Below, one piece after another: positions 1-10,024 of a stretch of DNA of 64,000 nt (position 1 is its first letter; each line of letters begins with the position of its first letter). Location of the stretch: positions 3,522,772 to 3,586,771 of the forward strand of contig CP007444.1 in the NCBI GenBank assembly GCA_000632805.1. Reading direction: 5' to 3'. The position numbers and the translations under genes are program-made. This DNA comes from Dyella jiangningensis. Lineage in GTDB: Bacteria; Pseudomonadota; Gammaproteobacteria; Xanthomonadales; Rhodanobacteraceae. The notes beneath the pieces were generated by a model. That model searched no databases. It had not been told where the DNA came from and saw only the letters and a program-made list of their open reading frames with translations.

Positions 1-14
1 CGGGAAGGCTCTTT

Positions 15-1805
15 TCAGTAGCCCACTACCTCACCATCCTTGCGCATCTCGGTAGCTCCCCAGTACACGCGCTGCTTGGCGTCGAACAGGATCGCCTCGT
101 AGCCACCGAAATTGCCGGTGCCCGGCTCGATCGTATACCCGCGGCGGGCCAGCTCGGCCTTCACCGCCGGGTCGAATCCGGACTCCATCTCAACCTTACC
201 GATACCCACGGACGGCTCCCCAGTCGGCTCGGCATTGCCGTAGTGCCGCCAGCGCGCGGCGTCGCCGGCGTCCTGCACGTTCATGCCGAAATCGATGATG
301 TTGGTCAGCACCTGCACATGGGCCTGGGGCTGCATGTCGCCGCCCATCACGCCGAAGGCCAGGAACGGCTCGCCATCCTTCAGCACGAAGCCCGGGATGA
401 TGGTGTGGAACGGGCGCTTGCCCGGCGCATACACGTTCGCTGCCCTGGGATCGAGCGAGTACAGCTCGCCGCGATCCTGGAACATGAAACCGAGCCCGTC
501 GGCCACCAGGCCCGAACCCATGCCACGGTAGTTGGACTGGATGATCGACACCATCATCCCGTCCTTGTCCGCAGTAGTGAAATAGGTGGTGTCGCCATCG
601 AACAGTCGCGGATCGCCCGGGCCGATCGACGGATTCGCGTGATCGAGATGGATCGCCTTGCGCCGCTGGTCGGCATAGCCTTCCGAGATCAGTCCCTTCA
701 TCGGTACCTTCATGAACTTCGGGTCGGCGTAGAACTTCGCCAGGTCTTCATAGGCCAGCCGCTTGGCTTCCAGCATCGCGGTGATTGTGTCCGCGCTGCC
801 CACGCCCATCTTGCGCAGGTCGAAGCCCTTGAGGATCTGCAACATCTCCAGCGCGGCGAAGCCTTGCCCGTTGGGCGGCAACTCGTACACGTCGTAGCCG
901 CGGTAGTTCACCGATTGCGGCGTCACCCATTCGCCGTGGTAGCCCGCGAAATCCTCGTAACGGAGGTCGCCGCCGATGCGCTTGAAGTACGCATCCATCG
1001 TGCGCGCCAGCTCGCCCTTGTAGAACGCGTCGCGTCCGCCCTGCGCGATGATCGACAGCGTGCGCGCCAGATCCGGATTGCGGAACACTTCGCCCTCGGC
1101 GGGCGTATGGCCGTCTATCAGGTAGGTGTGGCGTGCATTGTCGAGTTCTTCGATCAAGCCCTTCTGCTTCTCGAACGAAGCGAAGTTGGCCTTCCAGTAC
1201 TTGGCAACGAGCTGGGTGATCGGGAAACCGTCCTTGGCATAGCCGATGGCGGGCGCAAGATCCTCGGCGATCGGCAGCTTGCCGAACTTCTCGTGCAGCG
1301 CAAACCAGGCGTCGACCGTGCCCGGCACCGTCACCGGCAGCGAGCCGACGGCGGGAATATGGTCCTTTGCCGGCAGGCCCGCCTTGGCGTAAGCGGCCTT
1401 TACCTCGGCCTTCATCTTCGCCAGGTCGCGCCCTTTCGCCGAAGGGCCGGAGCCGTTGTAGCCATATAGCTTGTGTGTCTTCGGATCCCACACGATCACG
1501 AAGCAGTCGCCACCGATGCCATTGAGCACCGGCTCCATCAGGCCCAGTGCCGCGTTGGCGGCAATGGCGGCGTCCACCGCGCTGCCGCCCTTCTTGAGGA
1601 CGTCCAACGCCGCTTGCGATGCGAGCGGCTGCTCGGTGGCTGCCATGCCGTGCTGGGCGATCACCGGCGATCGGGACGCCCAGGCAACGCCGGAGTAGCG
1701 GTCTCCACGACTGATGTCGGCGCTCAGCGCCTGCCCGGCAAGCAAACTGGTGGCAGCGGCCAACAGGGTGATCGCTGGGAAGCGTGAAATACGGGATATC
1801 GCCAT
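15..1805 (-). CDS. ggt: Gamma-glutamyltransferase family protein
   Basis: This 596-residue protein begins with a signal peptide (hydrophobic stretch about residues 11-28, likely cleaved after QALSA), so it acts in the periplasm or outside the cell. Gamma-glutamyltransferases cleave glutathione and other gamma-glutamyl compounds and self-process into two subunits at a threonine. The candidate nucleophile lies in DGDTTYFTTADKDG, which matches the family TTH/TTY processing site. GIGGDCF in the N-terminal part and GVMGGDMQPQAHVQ in the C-terminal part are also typical. Its length is normal for the family. It is transcribed toward the left edge and lies downstream of a same-strand MFS gene, with a 170-base gap. 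Whether its physiological substrate is glutathione or another gamma-glutamyl amide cannot be told from the sequence. Confidence 0.9.
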   Translation of the reverse strand: MAISRISRFPAITLLAAATSLLAGQALSADISRGDRYSGVAWASRSPVIAQHGMAATEQPLASQAALDVLKKGGSAVDAAIAANAALGLMEPVLNGIGGDCFVIVWDPKTHKLYGYNGSGPSAKGRDLAKMKAEVKAAYAKAGLPAKDHIPAVGSLPVTVPGTVDAWFALHEKFGKLPIAEDLAPAIGYAKDGFPITQLVAKYWKANFASFEKQKGLIEELDNARHTYLIDGHTPAEGEVFRNPDLARTLSIIAQGGRDAFYKGELARTMDAYFKRIGGDLRYEDFAGYHGEWVTPQSVNYRGYDVYELPPNGQGFAALEMLQILKGFDLRKMGVGSADTITAMLEAKRLAYEDLAKFYADPKFMKVPMKGLISEGYADQRRKAIHLDHANPSIGPGDPRLFDGDTTYFTTADKDGMMVSIIQSNYRGMGSGLVADGLGFMFQDRGELYSLDPRAANVYAPGKRPFHTIIPGFVLKDGEPFLAFGVMGGDMQPQAHVQVLTNIIDFGMNVQDAGDAARWRHYGNAEPTGEPSVGIGKVEMESGFDPAVKAELARRGYTIEPGTGNFGGYEAILFDAKQRVYWGATEMRKDGEVVGY

Positions 1806-1976
1806 GTGGGCGGCCTCATCGACGGTACGGGAAGCGCGGCGCCATGCGTCATGGCCAACTGCGCCACCGCCACATCACACCGCAAGACGTGCCGTCTTAC
1901 ACCCTCGGGCGCATCGCTGCCAAGGAACGGCGCCACATCACCGGCATCGCACCGACGGACCGTCCGCCGCGAGGCG

Positions 1977-3194
1977 TCAGGCGCCCCGCGCCGCTACAGC
2001 GCCATCGACGCCCACATCGCCTTCGCGAATGCGACGCGCACCGGCCAGCACGAGCGGCAACCACAGCAGCGTCATCGCAGCAGCGCACAGGAATACGCCG
2101 TCCGTACCCAGGCGCCCCAGCGTGATGCCGCCCACCGCGCCGCCCACGAAGGCACCGAGGAACTGGCTGGTGGAATAAGCGCCCATCGCGGCGCCACGCA
2201 GATGCGATGGGGCGAGCCGCGAGACGAGGCTCGGCAGCGCGGCCTCCAGCAGGTTGAACGCGGAGAAGAACACCGCCGCCGCCACGCCCAGTGCCGCCAG
2301 GTGATGACCCGACAGCGCAAAGCCGAGCAGACCCAGCCCGATCGCCACCACGCAGATGCCGACGATGCGCAGGCTTTGCGCCACGTCGCGCATGCGGTGC
2401 AGGCAGGCGCCCATCACGAAGGCGGCGATCACCATCACCGGCAGGTACAACTCCCAGTGGCGGTTCACCGGCAATTGCAGACGCTCTGCCAGCAGCAGCG
2501 GCAGGCCCACGAAGCTTGCCGTCAGCAGCATGTGCAGGAAGAACACCGAGCCGTTCAACACCAGCATGCGCCCGTCGCGCAGCATGGACAGTACGCTGCC
2601 GAATGCCGCGGCGGCCGGCGCCTTCCGGCGCTCCGGCGTCGGCACGATCAGCCACAGCAGCACCAGCGCGGCCAGCGCCAGGATCGAGGTGGCGCCGAAC
2701 AGACCCGACAGCCCCTGGATCGCCTCCAGCGGCGGCCCCAGGATCAGCGCGAGCAGGAACGCCACGCCGATCGACACGCCGATGATGCCCATCACCTTGC
2801 CGCGGTTTTCCTCGCGCGTGAGGTCGGCGGCCAGCGCCGTACCGGCACCTGCGACGGCGCCCATGCCCTGCAGCGCGCGACCGATGACGATGCCAAGCAG
2901 CGTATGCGAGAGCGCCGCCACCAGTCCGCCGGCGGCGAATACCAGCAGGCCCAGGGTGATGGCCGGCTTGCGACCGATGCGATCGGACAGCAGGCCCAGC
3001 GGAATCTGCAGCAGCACCTGCCCCAGGCCGTAGACGCCCAGCGCCAGCCCGATCAGCAACGGCGTGGCATCCGGCATCTTCTGCGCGTAGAGGGAAAACA
3101 CCGGCATGATCAGGAACAGGCCGAACAGCCGCAGGCTGATCACACAGGCCAGCGTCAGCGCGCTGCGCCGTTCGAGTGGGGAAAGTTTGCTCAC
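1977..3194 (-). CDS. MFS transporter, YajR-like
   Basis: This is a 12-helix-type major facilitator of about 405 residues. The N-terminal helix region carries LFGLFLIMPVFSLYA. A conserved MFS loop motif, GLLSDRIGRKPAI, follows between helices 2 and 3. The family exports drugs or metabolites by proton exchange across the inner membrane; no substrate is suggested by the sequence. I chose the GTG at 3194 (SKLSPLERRSALTLA follows) because the upstream in-frame residues are charged and low quality, although the frame stays open to 3290. It is divergent from ispB, and the two share a roughly 135-base promoter region. Confidence 0.8.
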   Translation of the reverse strand: MSKLSPLERRSALTLACVISLRLFGLFLIMPVFSLYAQKMPDATPLLIGLALGVYGLGQVLLQIPLGLLSDRIGRKPAITLGLLVFAAGGLVAALSHTLLGIVIGRALQGMGAVAGAGTALAADLTREENRGKVMGIIGVSIGVAFLLALILGPPLEAIQGLSGLFGATSILALAALVLLWLIVPTPERRKAPAAAAFGSVLSMLRDGRMLVLNGSVFFLHMLLTASFVGLPLLLAERLQLPVNRHWELYLPVMVIAAFVMGACLHRMRDVAQSLRIVGICVVAIGLGLLGFALSGHHLAALGVAAAVFFSAFNLLEAALPSLVSRLAPSHLRGAAMGAYSTSQFLGAFVGGAVGGITLGRLGTDGVFLCAAAMTLLWLPLVLAGARRIREGDVGVDGAVAARGA

Positions 3195-3297
3195 CGCAGG
3201 GTTCTTCTCAGGGCAGTTTCTCCACCGATTATACGTTTGGACCCACAAATCCAGACGTGGTCCCGTGTCGCGGCGGTTTCTTGCGACCAACTCTCTC

Positions 3298-3303
3298 TAT
3301 AAT
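3298..3303 (+). promoter_or_regulatory. Consensus -10 element upstream of ispB
   Basis: A perfect TATAAT lies 27 bases before the ispB ATG. No good TTGACA lies 17 bases upstream (the hexamer there is GGTTTC), so this is a -10 call only. The short leader leaves little room for extra regulation. Confidence 0.45.
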
Positions 3304-3330
3304 CGCAGGACAAGACGCCGCGACTCCCTC

Positions 3331-4332
3331 ATGACCACGACTCACGCCGACACTCGCCGTACCGCCGACTTTGCCGCCGTCAAAGGGCTCGCCGCAGGGG
3401 ATATGCAGCGTGTCGATACGCTGATCCGCACCCGCCTATCCTCCGACGTGGTGCTGATCAACCAGATCGCCGACCACATCATCGCCAGCGGCGGCAAGCG
3501 CCTTCGCCCGATGCTGCACGTGCTGGCCGCCAACGCGGCCGGGTATCGCGGCGACCAGCACATCAAGCTGGCCGCGGTGATCGAGTTCATCCACACCTCC
3601 ACCCTGCTGCATGACGATGTGGTGGACGAGTCGGACCTGCGCCGCGGCCGCAAGACCGCCAACGCGCTGTGGGGCAACGCCGCCAGCGTGCTGGTGGGCG
3701 ACTTTCTGTACTCGCGTTCGTTCCAGCTGATGGTGGAACTGGATGACATGCGCATCATGCGCATCCTGGCCGACACCACCAACACCATCGCCGAAGGCGA
3801 GGTGTTGCAGCTGCTCAACATCGGCAACGCCGACGTGGACGAGGCCGCGTATCTCGCGGTGATCGAACGCAAGACCGCCGTGCTGTTCGCTGCCGCCACC
3901 GAACTGGGCGGCCTGCTGGGCGGTTTGCCCGAGGATCAGGTCGCCGCCTTGCGTCGCTACGGCATGGAACTGGGCTACGCCTTCCAGATCGCTGACGATC
4001 TGCTCGACTACGTGAGCGATGCCGACACGCTGGGCAAGAACATCGGCGACGACCTCGCCGAAGGCAAGCCCACGCTGCCGCTGATCTACGCACTGCAGAA
4101 CGCCGACGAGGAACAGAAGCGCTCGCTGCGCCACGCCATCGAACACGGCGGCCTGGATTCGCTGGACCGCATCATCGCCGCCATCCGCGATTCCGGCGCG
4201 CTGGAGCGCACGCACGAACGCGCCGTGTTCCACGCCGATGCCGCCCGCGATGCGCTGCGCTCGCTGCCCGATTCGCCGTGGCGCGAGGCGATGGCGACGC
4301 TGGCGGATTATTCGGTGCAGCGGAGTTTCTGA
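3331..4332 (+). CDS. ispB: Octaprenyl diphosphate synthase (polyprenyl synthetase)
   Basis: This 333-residue trans-prenyltransferase builds the polyprenyl side chain of ubiquinone from farnesyl diphosphate and isopentenyl diphosphate. Both aspartate-rich Mg-diphosphate motifs are present: the first aspartate-rich motif in LLHDDVVDESD and the second in FQIADDLLDYVSD. GGKRLRP near residue 50 is the usual substrate-binding segment. The start ATG follows a TATAAT box by 27 bases. The open frame extends further upstream, but those residues are arginine-rich and unlike the family. It is convergent with a dienelactone hydrolase gene across an inverted repeat. Ubiquinone biosynthesis fits the ubiH/ubiI pair located about 1 kb away. 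Confidence 0.92.
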   Translation: MTTTHADTRRTADFAAVKGLAAGDMQRVDTLIRTRLSSDVVLINQIADHIIASGGKRLRPMLHVLAANAAGYRGDQHIKLAAVIEFIHTSTLLHDDVVDESDLRRGRKTANALWGNAASVLVGDFLYSRSFQLMVELDDMRIMRILADTTNTIAEGEVLQLLNIGNADVDEAAYLAVIERKTAVLFAAATELGGLLGGLPEDQVAALRRYGMELGYAFQIADDLLDYVSDADTLGKNIGDDLAEGKPTLPLIYALQNADEEQKRSLRHAIEHGGLDSLDRIIAAIRDSGALERTHERAVFHADAARDALRSLPDSPWREAMATLADYSVQRSF

Positions 4333-4343
4333 GTCTTTCGCGA

Positions 4344-4420
4344 GGTTGGATCGCGCACTGGGTGCGCTCCTACAGGGTCACGGAGCTTTTGTAGGAGCGC
4401 ACCCAGTGCGCGATCCAACC
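4344..4420. repeat. REP-like inverted pair A
   Basis: A perfect 30-base inverted repeat (arms 4344-4373 and 4391-4420, 17-base spacer) contains the core GGAGCGCACCCAGTGCGCGA. It sits exactly between the convergent ispB and dienelactone hydrolase genes and may act as a bidirectional terminator or mRNA-stabilising hairpin. Four related pairs occur elsewhere in the window. Confidence 0.9.
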
Positions 4421-4429
4421 CGCCACCAC

Positions 4430-5218
4430 TTACGGCGCGTTCGTAAACGCCCCATGCAGCCAATCGCGCATCATCCGGTAGCTGCGCTGCGCGGCGCGCT
4501 CGTCATACATGCAGCCTGGCTTGTGCTGGTCGGTCTCGGTGAAGCAATGCACCGCATTGCCCAGCACGACGAACTGCCAGTCCGCCTTGCTGCCGCGCAT
4601 CTCGTCCATGAACTTGTCGGCGTCGGGCATGGTGCCCTTGTCGTCGGCGCCGTTCATCACCAGCACGCGAGCCTTGATCTGCTTGGCGAGGGACGGATCG
4701 TCCGTCTGCAGGGCGCCGTGGAACGAAACCACTGCCGCCACGTCCGCGCCGCTGCGCGCCAGGTCCAGCACGGCTGAGCCACCAAAGCAGAAGCCGATCG
4801 CACCGAGCTTGGCCAGATCGATTGGCGCATCCTTGCCCTGCGCCTTAAATTGGTCCAGCGCCACGTCGATGCGCTTGCGCATCAGCGCGCGGTCGCCGTA
4901 CAGCGGCTTCACCGCCGCCATCGCCTGGTCGTCATTGGTCGGCCGCACCGTCTCGCCGTACATGTCGGTGACGAGGATGACGTAGTCCTTGCCGGCGATA
5001 CCCTCGGCCTTCTTCAAGGCGCCGTCGTTCACGCCGTACCAGTTCGGCACCATCACCAGGCCGGGACGCTTGGTGGCAACGGCATCGTCATAGACCAGCA
5101 CGCTGTGGAACTTCGTGCCGCCTTCGGTCCATTCCACGGGCTTGTGCACCATCTTCGCCTGCGCGGCGAAGGTAAATCCGGACAGCAACAGCAAACAGCA
5201 AAGTCGGGCCATGCGCAT
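4430..5218 (-). CDS. Secreted dienelactone hydrolase family protein
   Basis: This 262-residue alpha/beta hydrolase has a signal peptide (MRMARLCCLLLLSGFTFAAQA), so it is periplasmic. The nucleophile elbow is GFCFGG, with cysteine as in classical dienelactone hydrolases. The acid and base are expected near NGADDKGT and AVHCFT. Family members hydrolyse lactones and small esters; the physiological substrate is unknown. The ATG at 5218 was chosen because GAGGAG lies 8 bases upstream. It is convergent with ispB across an inverted repeat, and its start is only 31 bases from the stop of ubiI, so it may be transcribed with the two ubi hydroxylases. Confidence 0.85.
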   Translation of the reverse strand: MRMARLCCLLLLSGFTFAAQAKMVHKPVEWTEGGTKFHSVLVYDDAVATKRPGLVMVPNWYGVNDGALKKAEGIAGKDYVILVTDMYGETVRPTNDDQAMAAVKPLYGDRALMRKRIDVALDQFKAQGKDAPIDLAKLGAIGFCFGGSAVLDLARSGADVAAVVSFHGALQTDDPSLAKQIKARVLVMNGADDKGTMPDADKFMDEMRGSKADWQFVVLGNAVHCFTETDQHKPGCMYDERAAQRSYRMMRDWLHGAFTNAP

Positions 5219-5249
5219 GACTTCCACTCCTCGTTGCAGGATCAAAAAA

Positions 5250-6473
5250 TCAGAGTCCGGCCGCGTGCTCGGCGAGCCGGCGCTTGATGGGGTTCAATCG
5301 ATCGAGCAGGCGCACGCCCAGACCGCGGGCGGCGACCAGCGGCGGAAAGGTCCAGCCGTAGACACGTGCCAGCGCGTCGAAACTGAGCGCATCGATCGTA
5401 TCGGCACTGCGCCGGCGACGGGCGTAGCGGCGAAGCACCTGAGGAGCTGCGATATCCACACCGTCCTCTCGCGCGGCCACCAACGTATCGCGCAATTCGC
5501 TTACATCGCGCAGCCCAAGGTTGACGCCCTGCCCCGCCAGCGGATGCACCGCGTGCGCGGCATCGCCCAGCAGGACGAAACGTTCGGACTGGTAACTCTT
5601 CGCCAGCTGCAGGCGCAACGGGAACGCCGCTCGCGGCGTGCTTCCCACGATGCGCCCCAGCCTGAAGTCGCTGGCCACGCCCAGCTCGTCGAGGAAGGCC
5701 TGATGGTCCAGCGCCATCACGCGCTGCGCCTCGGCCTCGGGCAGCGACCACACGATCGAGCTGCGCCCATCGGCCAGCGGAAGCAAAGCCAGCGGCCCGG
5801 TGTCCAGGAAGCGCTGCCATGCGGTGCCTTCGTGCAGGCGCTCGGTGCTCACATGCGCAACCACGCCACGCTGGGCATAGTCGCGCCCCTGCGTCTCGAT
5901 GCCGGCCAGCGAACGCAGCGGCGAGTTCGCGCCGTCGGCGGCCACCAACAACCGCGCGGACAGCGCATCAGTCTCCGTACCCTCCAACGTAAGCTGCACG
6001 CGATCTTCGAGCACTTCGAAACCGCTGACCTGCGCCGGACACAGGCGGCGTACGCCCGCGGGCTCCAGCGCCTGCCACAACTGCCATTGCACGAGGTTGT
6101 TCTCGACGATGTAACCGAGCAGATCGCGTCCTTCGTGGGCGGCATCGAAATGGATCGACGCGCCGGTGGCCGCATCCCACACATGCATATGCGTGTAAGG
6201 GCCGGCACGCTGCGAACGGATGGAAGTCCAGACGTCCAGGTCGTCGAGCAGCGCGACGGACGACGGCGCGAGTCCGACCACGCGAAGATCCACTTCGTCC
6301 TGCACTGACCAAGGCGCGGGCGCACGCGCCTCGATCAGCGCCGTCGCAAAGCCTGCGCGCGCCAATGCCAGTGCCGTGGCGGCGCCGACCATGCCGCCGC
6401 CCACCACCGCCACGTCCAGCGCAGGCCCGCGGCGACGAGGCGATTCATTTCGGGACAATGTCTGCGTGCTCAC
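5250..6473 (-). CDS. ubiI: FAD-dependent ubiquinone-biosynthesis hydroxylase (UbiI/VisC type)
   Basis: This 407-residue flavoprotein monooxygenase hydroxylates the aromatic ring of a ubiquinone precursor. It has the N-terminal dinucleotide fold VVGGGMVGAATALAL, the DG motif LVAADGANSPLR and the FAD-ribityl motif GDAAHAVHPLAGQGVN of the UbiH/UbiF/UbiI family. The GTG start at 6473 overlaps the stop codon of the upstream ubiH gene by 3 bases (GTGA), which indicates translational coupling. The two adjacent paralogues share about the same layout. Assigning UbiI rather than UbiF is inference from the usual ubiH-ubiI pairing; the sequence alone does not settle which ring carbon is attacked. Confidence 0.82.
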   Translation of the reverse strand: MSTQTLSRNESPRRRGPALDVAVVGGGMVGAATALALARAGFATALIEARAPAPWSVQDEVDLRVVGLAPSSVALLDDLDVWTSIRSQRAGPYTHMHVWDAATGASIHFDAAHEGRDLLGYIVENNLVQWQLWQALEPAGVRRLCPAQVSGFEVLEDRVQLTLEGTETDALSARLLVAADGANSPLRSLAGIETQGRDYAQRGVVAHVSTERLHEGTAWQRFLDTGPLALLPLADGRSSIVWSLPEAEAQRVMALDHQAFLDELGVASDFRLGRIVGSTPRAAFPLRLQLAKSYQSERFVLLGDAAHAVHPLAGQGVNLGLRDVSELRDTLVAAREDGVDIAAPQVLRRYARRRRSADTIDALSFDALARVYGWTFPPLVAARGLGVRLLDRLNPIKRRLAEHAAGL

Positions 6474-7702
6474 GGCAAGCGCTCCAGCACCGCACGCGGC
6501 GGCTCGCTGCGAAAACCCATGCCGCGCCGGGCCATCAGGCGCTGCAGTGGCGGCAGGCGATCGAACGCCAGCATTGCCATCGAACGCAGCGGGCCGAGCA
6601 GCGGCTGCGCCAGGCAAGCCAGCTGCACCAGCCCATGGCTCATCGTCATGGTGCCTTCCCGGTCCGCCGCACGGCGTGCCGCGTAGCGTTCCAACAACGC
6701 TTCAGAGCCCGGATCGTCGGCGTCCGCCACCAGCTCGGCCAGCGTCAACGCATCGCGCAGGCCGAGATTGAATCCCTGCGCGCCGATCGGATGCACCGTC
6801 TGCGCGGCGTTGCCCACCAGCACGGCGCGCGGCCCGATCAATTCCTTCGCGGCCACGCGCTGGATCGCATAGGGATGACGAAGGCCAGGTCGGCTCAGGC
6901 GACCAAGACGCCAGCCGAAGCGTTGCTGCGCAAGCGCAATGAAGGCGTCGTCGTCCAGCGATGCCACCGCATCGGCCTCCTCGCGCGGTACGGTCAGCAC
7001 CATTCCGCAGCGGCGACCCGACAGCGGCAGCAAGGCCACCGGACCATCGTCGGCGAAACGCTCATACGCGCGGTGTGCGTGGTCGCGCTCGGGCGTTACG
7101 GTGCAGACGAACAGGGTCTGGCCGTAGTCGTGGCGCTCTGCGGCGATGCCCAGGCGATCGCGCACGAACGATGCCGTGCCGTCCGCCCCGACCAGCAACG
7201 GTGTATCGAGGTCGGTCACGCCGTCGGGCGTACTGATGCGCGCACGCCATCCGGACGACGTCGGCTCCAAGGCCTCGAGCTTGGCCGGAGCCAATCGCGT
7301 GAGATGGCGGCACTCGTCGAGCCGGCGCAGCAGGCCCGCTCCCAGCTCGCGTGCCGGCAGGGTCCAGCCCATCGCGTCGACGCCATGGCGGTCCGCATCC
7401 ATCCGCACGCTGCCGAACTCGCCGGCACGCGTGACGTGGATGTGACGGATCGGGGTGGCCTGCGCCGACACGTGTGGCCACACGCCGATGGCGGCAAGGC
7501 CGTTCACGGTGGCGCGTGCCAGCGCGAGGTTGCGCTCGTCGTAGCTCGGCTGTTCGCCGATGCGCGGAGCCGCGGCTTCGACCATCACGGCTTCGATGCC
7601 GGCCGCGTCCAGCGCGATGGCCAGGCTGGCGCCAACCAGCCCTCCGCCAACGATCAGGACAGGCGGCCGTCCCGTAGCGGCCAGGGGGGATGAGGTAGTC
7701 AT
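6470..7702 (-). CDS. ubiH: 2-octaprenyl-6-methoxyphenol hydroxylase
   Basis: This is a 410-residue class A flavin monooxygenase of the UbiH family. The FAD-binding fold is LIVGGGLVGASLAIALDAAG at residues about 15-34, the DG motif is VGADGTASFVRDRLG, and the C-terminal FAD motif is VGNAAQTVHPIGAQGFN. The GD of that last motif is replaced by GN, which is the usual UbiH variant. It catalyses a ring hydroxylation in ubiquinone synthesis at the inner membrane. It is the first gene of the ubiH-ubiI pair with a 3-base overlap, and it is divergent from the BtuM-like gene with about 100 bases between the two starts. Confidence 0.87.
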   Translation of the reverse strand: MTTSSPLAATGRPPVLIVGGGLVGASLAIALDAAGIEAVMVEAAAPRIGEQPSYDERNLALARATVNGLAAIGVWPHVSAQATPIRHIHVTRAGEFGSVRMDADRHGVDAMGWTLPARELGAGLLRRLDECRHLTRLAPAKLEALEPTSSGWRARISTPDGVTDLDTPLLVGADGTASFVRDRLGIAAERHDYGQTLFVCTVTPERDHAHRAYERFADDGPVALLPLSGRRCGMVLTVPREEADAVASLDDDAFIALAQQRFGWRLGRLSRPGLRHPYAIQRVAAKELIGPRAVLVGNAAQTVHPIGAQGFNLGLRDALTLAELVADADDPGSEALLERYAARRAADREGTMTMSHGLVQLACLAQPLLGPLRSMAMLAFDRLPPLQRLMARRGMGFRSEPPRAVLERLP

Positions 7703-7803
7703 GGCGCCGAATCATACGCGCTAGCCATGCCCAGCCCCATCAGGGCCGCGCCGGTTTGGGATAGACTTGGCGTCTGCACTCTGCGCAACACTTGGAGCAA
7801 TTC

Positions 7804-8409
7804 ATGGCTACGACGCAAAACCAGCGGCTTGGCATTTTCCTGGCCCTCGCCCTGGTGATGGCCGCCACCCGCGTGCATCTCTCACTGTTTCACCACGACG
7901 TATGGGATGCGTCCTGGGCAATCTTCTTCCTCGCCGGCTTCTGGCTGCGCGGCTCGGCCCGCTGGGCCTTCCCGCTGCTGATGGTCGAAGCGGTACTGGT
8001 GGACTACGTGGTCATCAGCAACCAGGGCGTGAGCTTCTGGGATCACTACTGCGTATCGGCGGCCTACTGGTTCCTGGTGCCCTCCTACTTCAGCCTGTGG
8101 CTGGGCGGCAGCTGGATGGCCCGCAAGCAGCCGGGCCTGAACCTCCGTGGCCTGGGCACGGCGGCCCTCGCCGTGCTGGGCAGCTGGGTGGCCTGCTACG
8201 TCATTTCCAACGGCAGCTTCTACTGGCTCAGCAACACCGTGCCGCAGCCGCGCAGCATGGGCGCATGGTTCGCCAACATGGGCGACTGGTACCTGTTCTT
8301 CCTCGAGGCCACGGTGCTCTACATCGCGCTCGGCCTGGTGGTACATGCGCTGGCCGTGCAGCTTTCGCGCACCCTGGGTCACGCCAGCCAGTCCAAGCTG
8401 CCGCACTGA
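7804..8409 (+). CDS. Probable BtuM-like cobalamin transporter
   Basis: This 201-residue integral membrane protein has about six hydrophobic segments and no signal peptide. A cysteine at residue 83 in DHYCVSAAYWFLVPSY resembles the conserved cobalt-contacting cysteine of BtuM, a small solitary B12 transporter related to ECF S-components. The next gene, 8 bases downstream, encodes a cob(I)alamin adenosyltransferase, which supports a role in B12 uptake. The assignment rests on size, topology, this cysteine and gene context, not on a database match. The frame extends four codons upstream (ATG at 7792), but the ATG at 7804 has TTGGAG 5 bases before it. No cobalamin riboswitch is visible in the ~100-base leader. 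Confidence 0.6.
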   Translation: MATTQNQRLGIFLALALVMAATRVHLSLFHHDVWDASWAIFFLAGFWLRGSARWAFPLLMVEAVLVDYVVISNQGVSFWDHYCVSAAYWFLVPSYFSLWLGGSWMARKQPGLNLRGLGTAALAVLGSWVACYVISNGSFYWLSNTVPQPRSMGAWFANMGDWYLFFLEATVLYIALGLVVHALAVQLSRTLGHASQSKLPH

Positions 8410-8417
8410 GGCAGCGC

Positions 8418-8984
8418 GTGGGCAATCGTCTGTCGAAGATCTACACGCGCACGGGCGACGATGGCAGCACCGGCCTCGGCGACGGTTCGCGCGTCGCCAA
8501 GGACTCGCTGCGCGTCTCCGCCTACGGCACCGTCGATGAACTCAACAGCACCATCGGCATGGTGCTCGCGGCCGACGGCGTGGGCGACGACGTGCGCGAA
8601 GCGCTGACGCAGGTCCAGCACGAGCTGTTCGATCTCGGTGGCGAGCTGTGCATTCCCGGCATGGCGATGGTCCATGACGTGGACATCGAGCGCCTGGAGC
8701 AGGTGCTCGACGGGTTCAACGATCCACTGCCGCCGCTGAAGGATTTCATCCTGCCCGGCGGCGGCATGGCGGCGTCGTGCTGCCATCTGGCCCGCACCGT
8801 CTGTCGACGCGCCGAACGCGACGTAATCGCGCTAAGCCGCGTCGAGGAAGTGCGCCCCCAGGCGCAGCGTTATCTCAACCGCCTGTCGGACCTGCTGTTC
8901 GTGATCTCGCGGGTACTGGCCCGCGCCAGCGGCCACGGCGAAGTGCTGTGGCAGCACGAACGCCGTCGCAAGCCGACGGCCTGA
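8418..8984 (+). CDS. Cob(I)alamin adenosyltransferase, PduO type
   Basis: This 188-residue enzyme transfers the adenosyl group of ATP to cob(I)alamin to form coenzyme B12. The ATP-binding N-terminus KIYTRTGDDGSTGLGDGSRV is the diagnostic PduO motif, followed by YGTVDELNS. The C-terminal RRAERDVIAL and YLNRLSDLLFV are also conserved in the trimeric family. The start is GTG, 8 bases after the stop of the BtuM-like gene, so the two are probably one operon that takes up and activates B12. The histone deacetylase-like gene follows after another 8 bases. Confidence 0.93.
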   Translation: MGNRLSKIYTRTGDDGSTGLGDGSRVAKDSLRVSAYGTVDELNSTIGMVLAADGVGDDVREALTQVQHELFDLGGELCIPGMAMVHDVDIERLEQVLDGFNDPLPPLKDFILPGGGMAASCCHLARTVCRRAERDVIALSRVEEVRPQAQRYLNRLSDLLFVISRVLARASGHGEVLWQHERRRKPTA

Positions 8985-8992
8985 GCAGCACC

Positions 8993-9913
<921 letters not shown>

Positions 9914-9931
9914 CCTGGTTCCAGGTTTTCT

Positions 9932-10008
9932 GTAGGAGCGCACCCAGTGCGCGAAACCTACGGAGAAGAAACGTCAGACGCCGTGGTCGCGCGCTGGGTG
10001 CGTTCCTA
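9932..10008. repeat. REP-like inverted pair B
   Basis: Two inverted copies of the REP-like unit lie at about 9932-9954 and 9987-10008, with some mismatches. They occupy the gap between the convergent deacylase and msrB genes, a placement like pair A. Confidence 0.75.
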
Positions 10009-10024
10009 TAAAGGCATACCACTC

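Noticed and set aside
1806..3302. A 498-codon plus-strand frame opposite the MFS gene, very rich in Q, R and H
   Set aside because: Its composition is the antisense shadow of hydrophobic MFS codons; the MFS protein on the other strand is clearly real.
7703..7803. Possible cobalamin riboswitch before the BtuM-like gene
   Set aside because: The leader is about 100 bases and does not contain the B12-box consensus; riboswitches of this class need about 200 bases.
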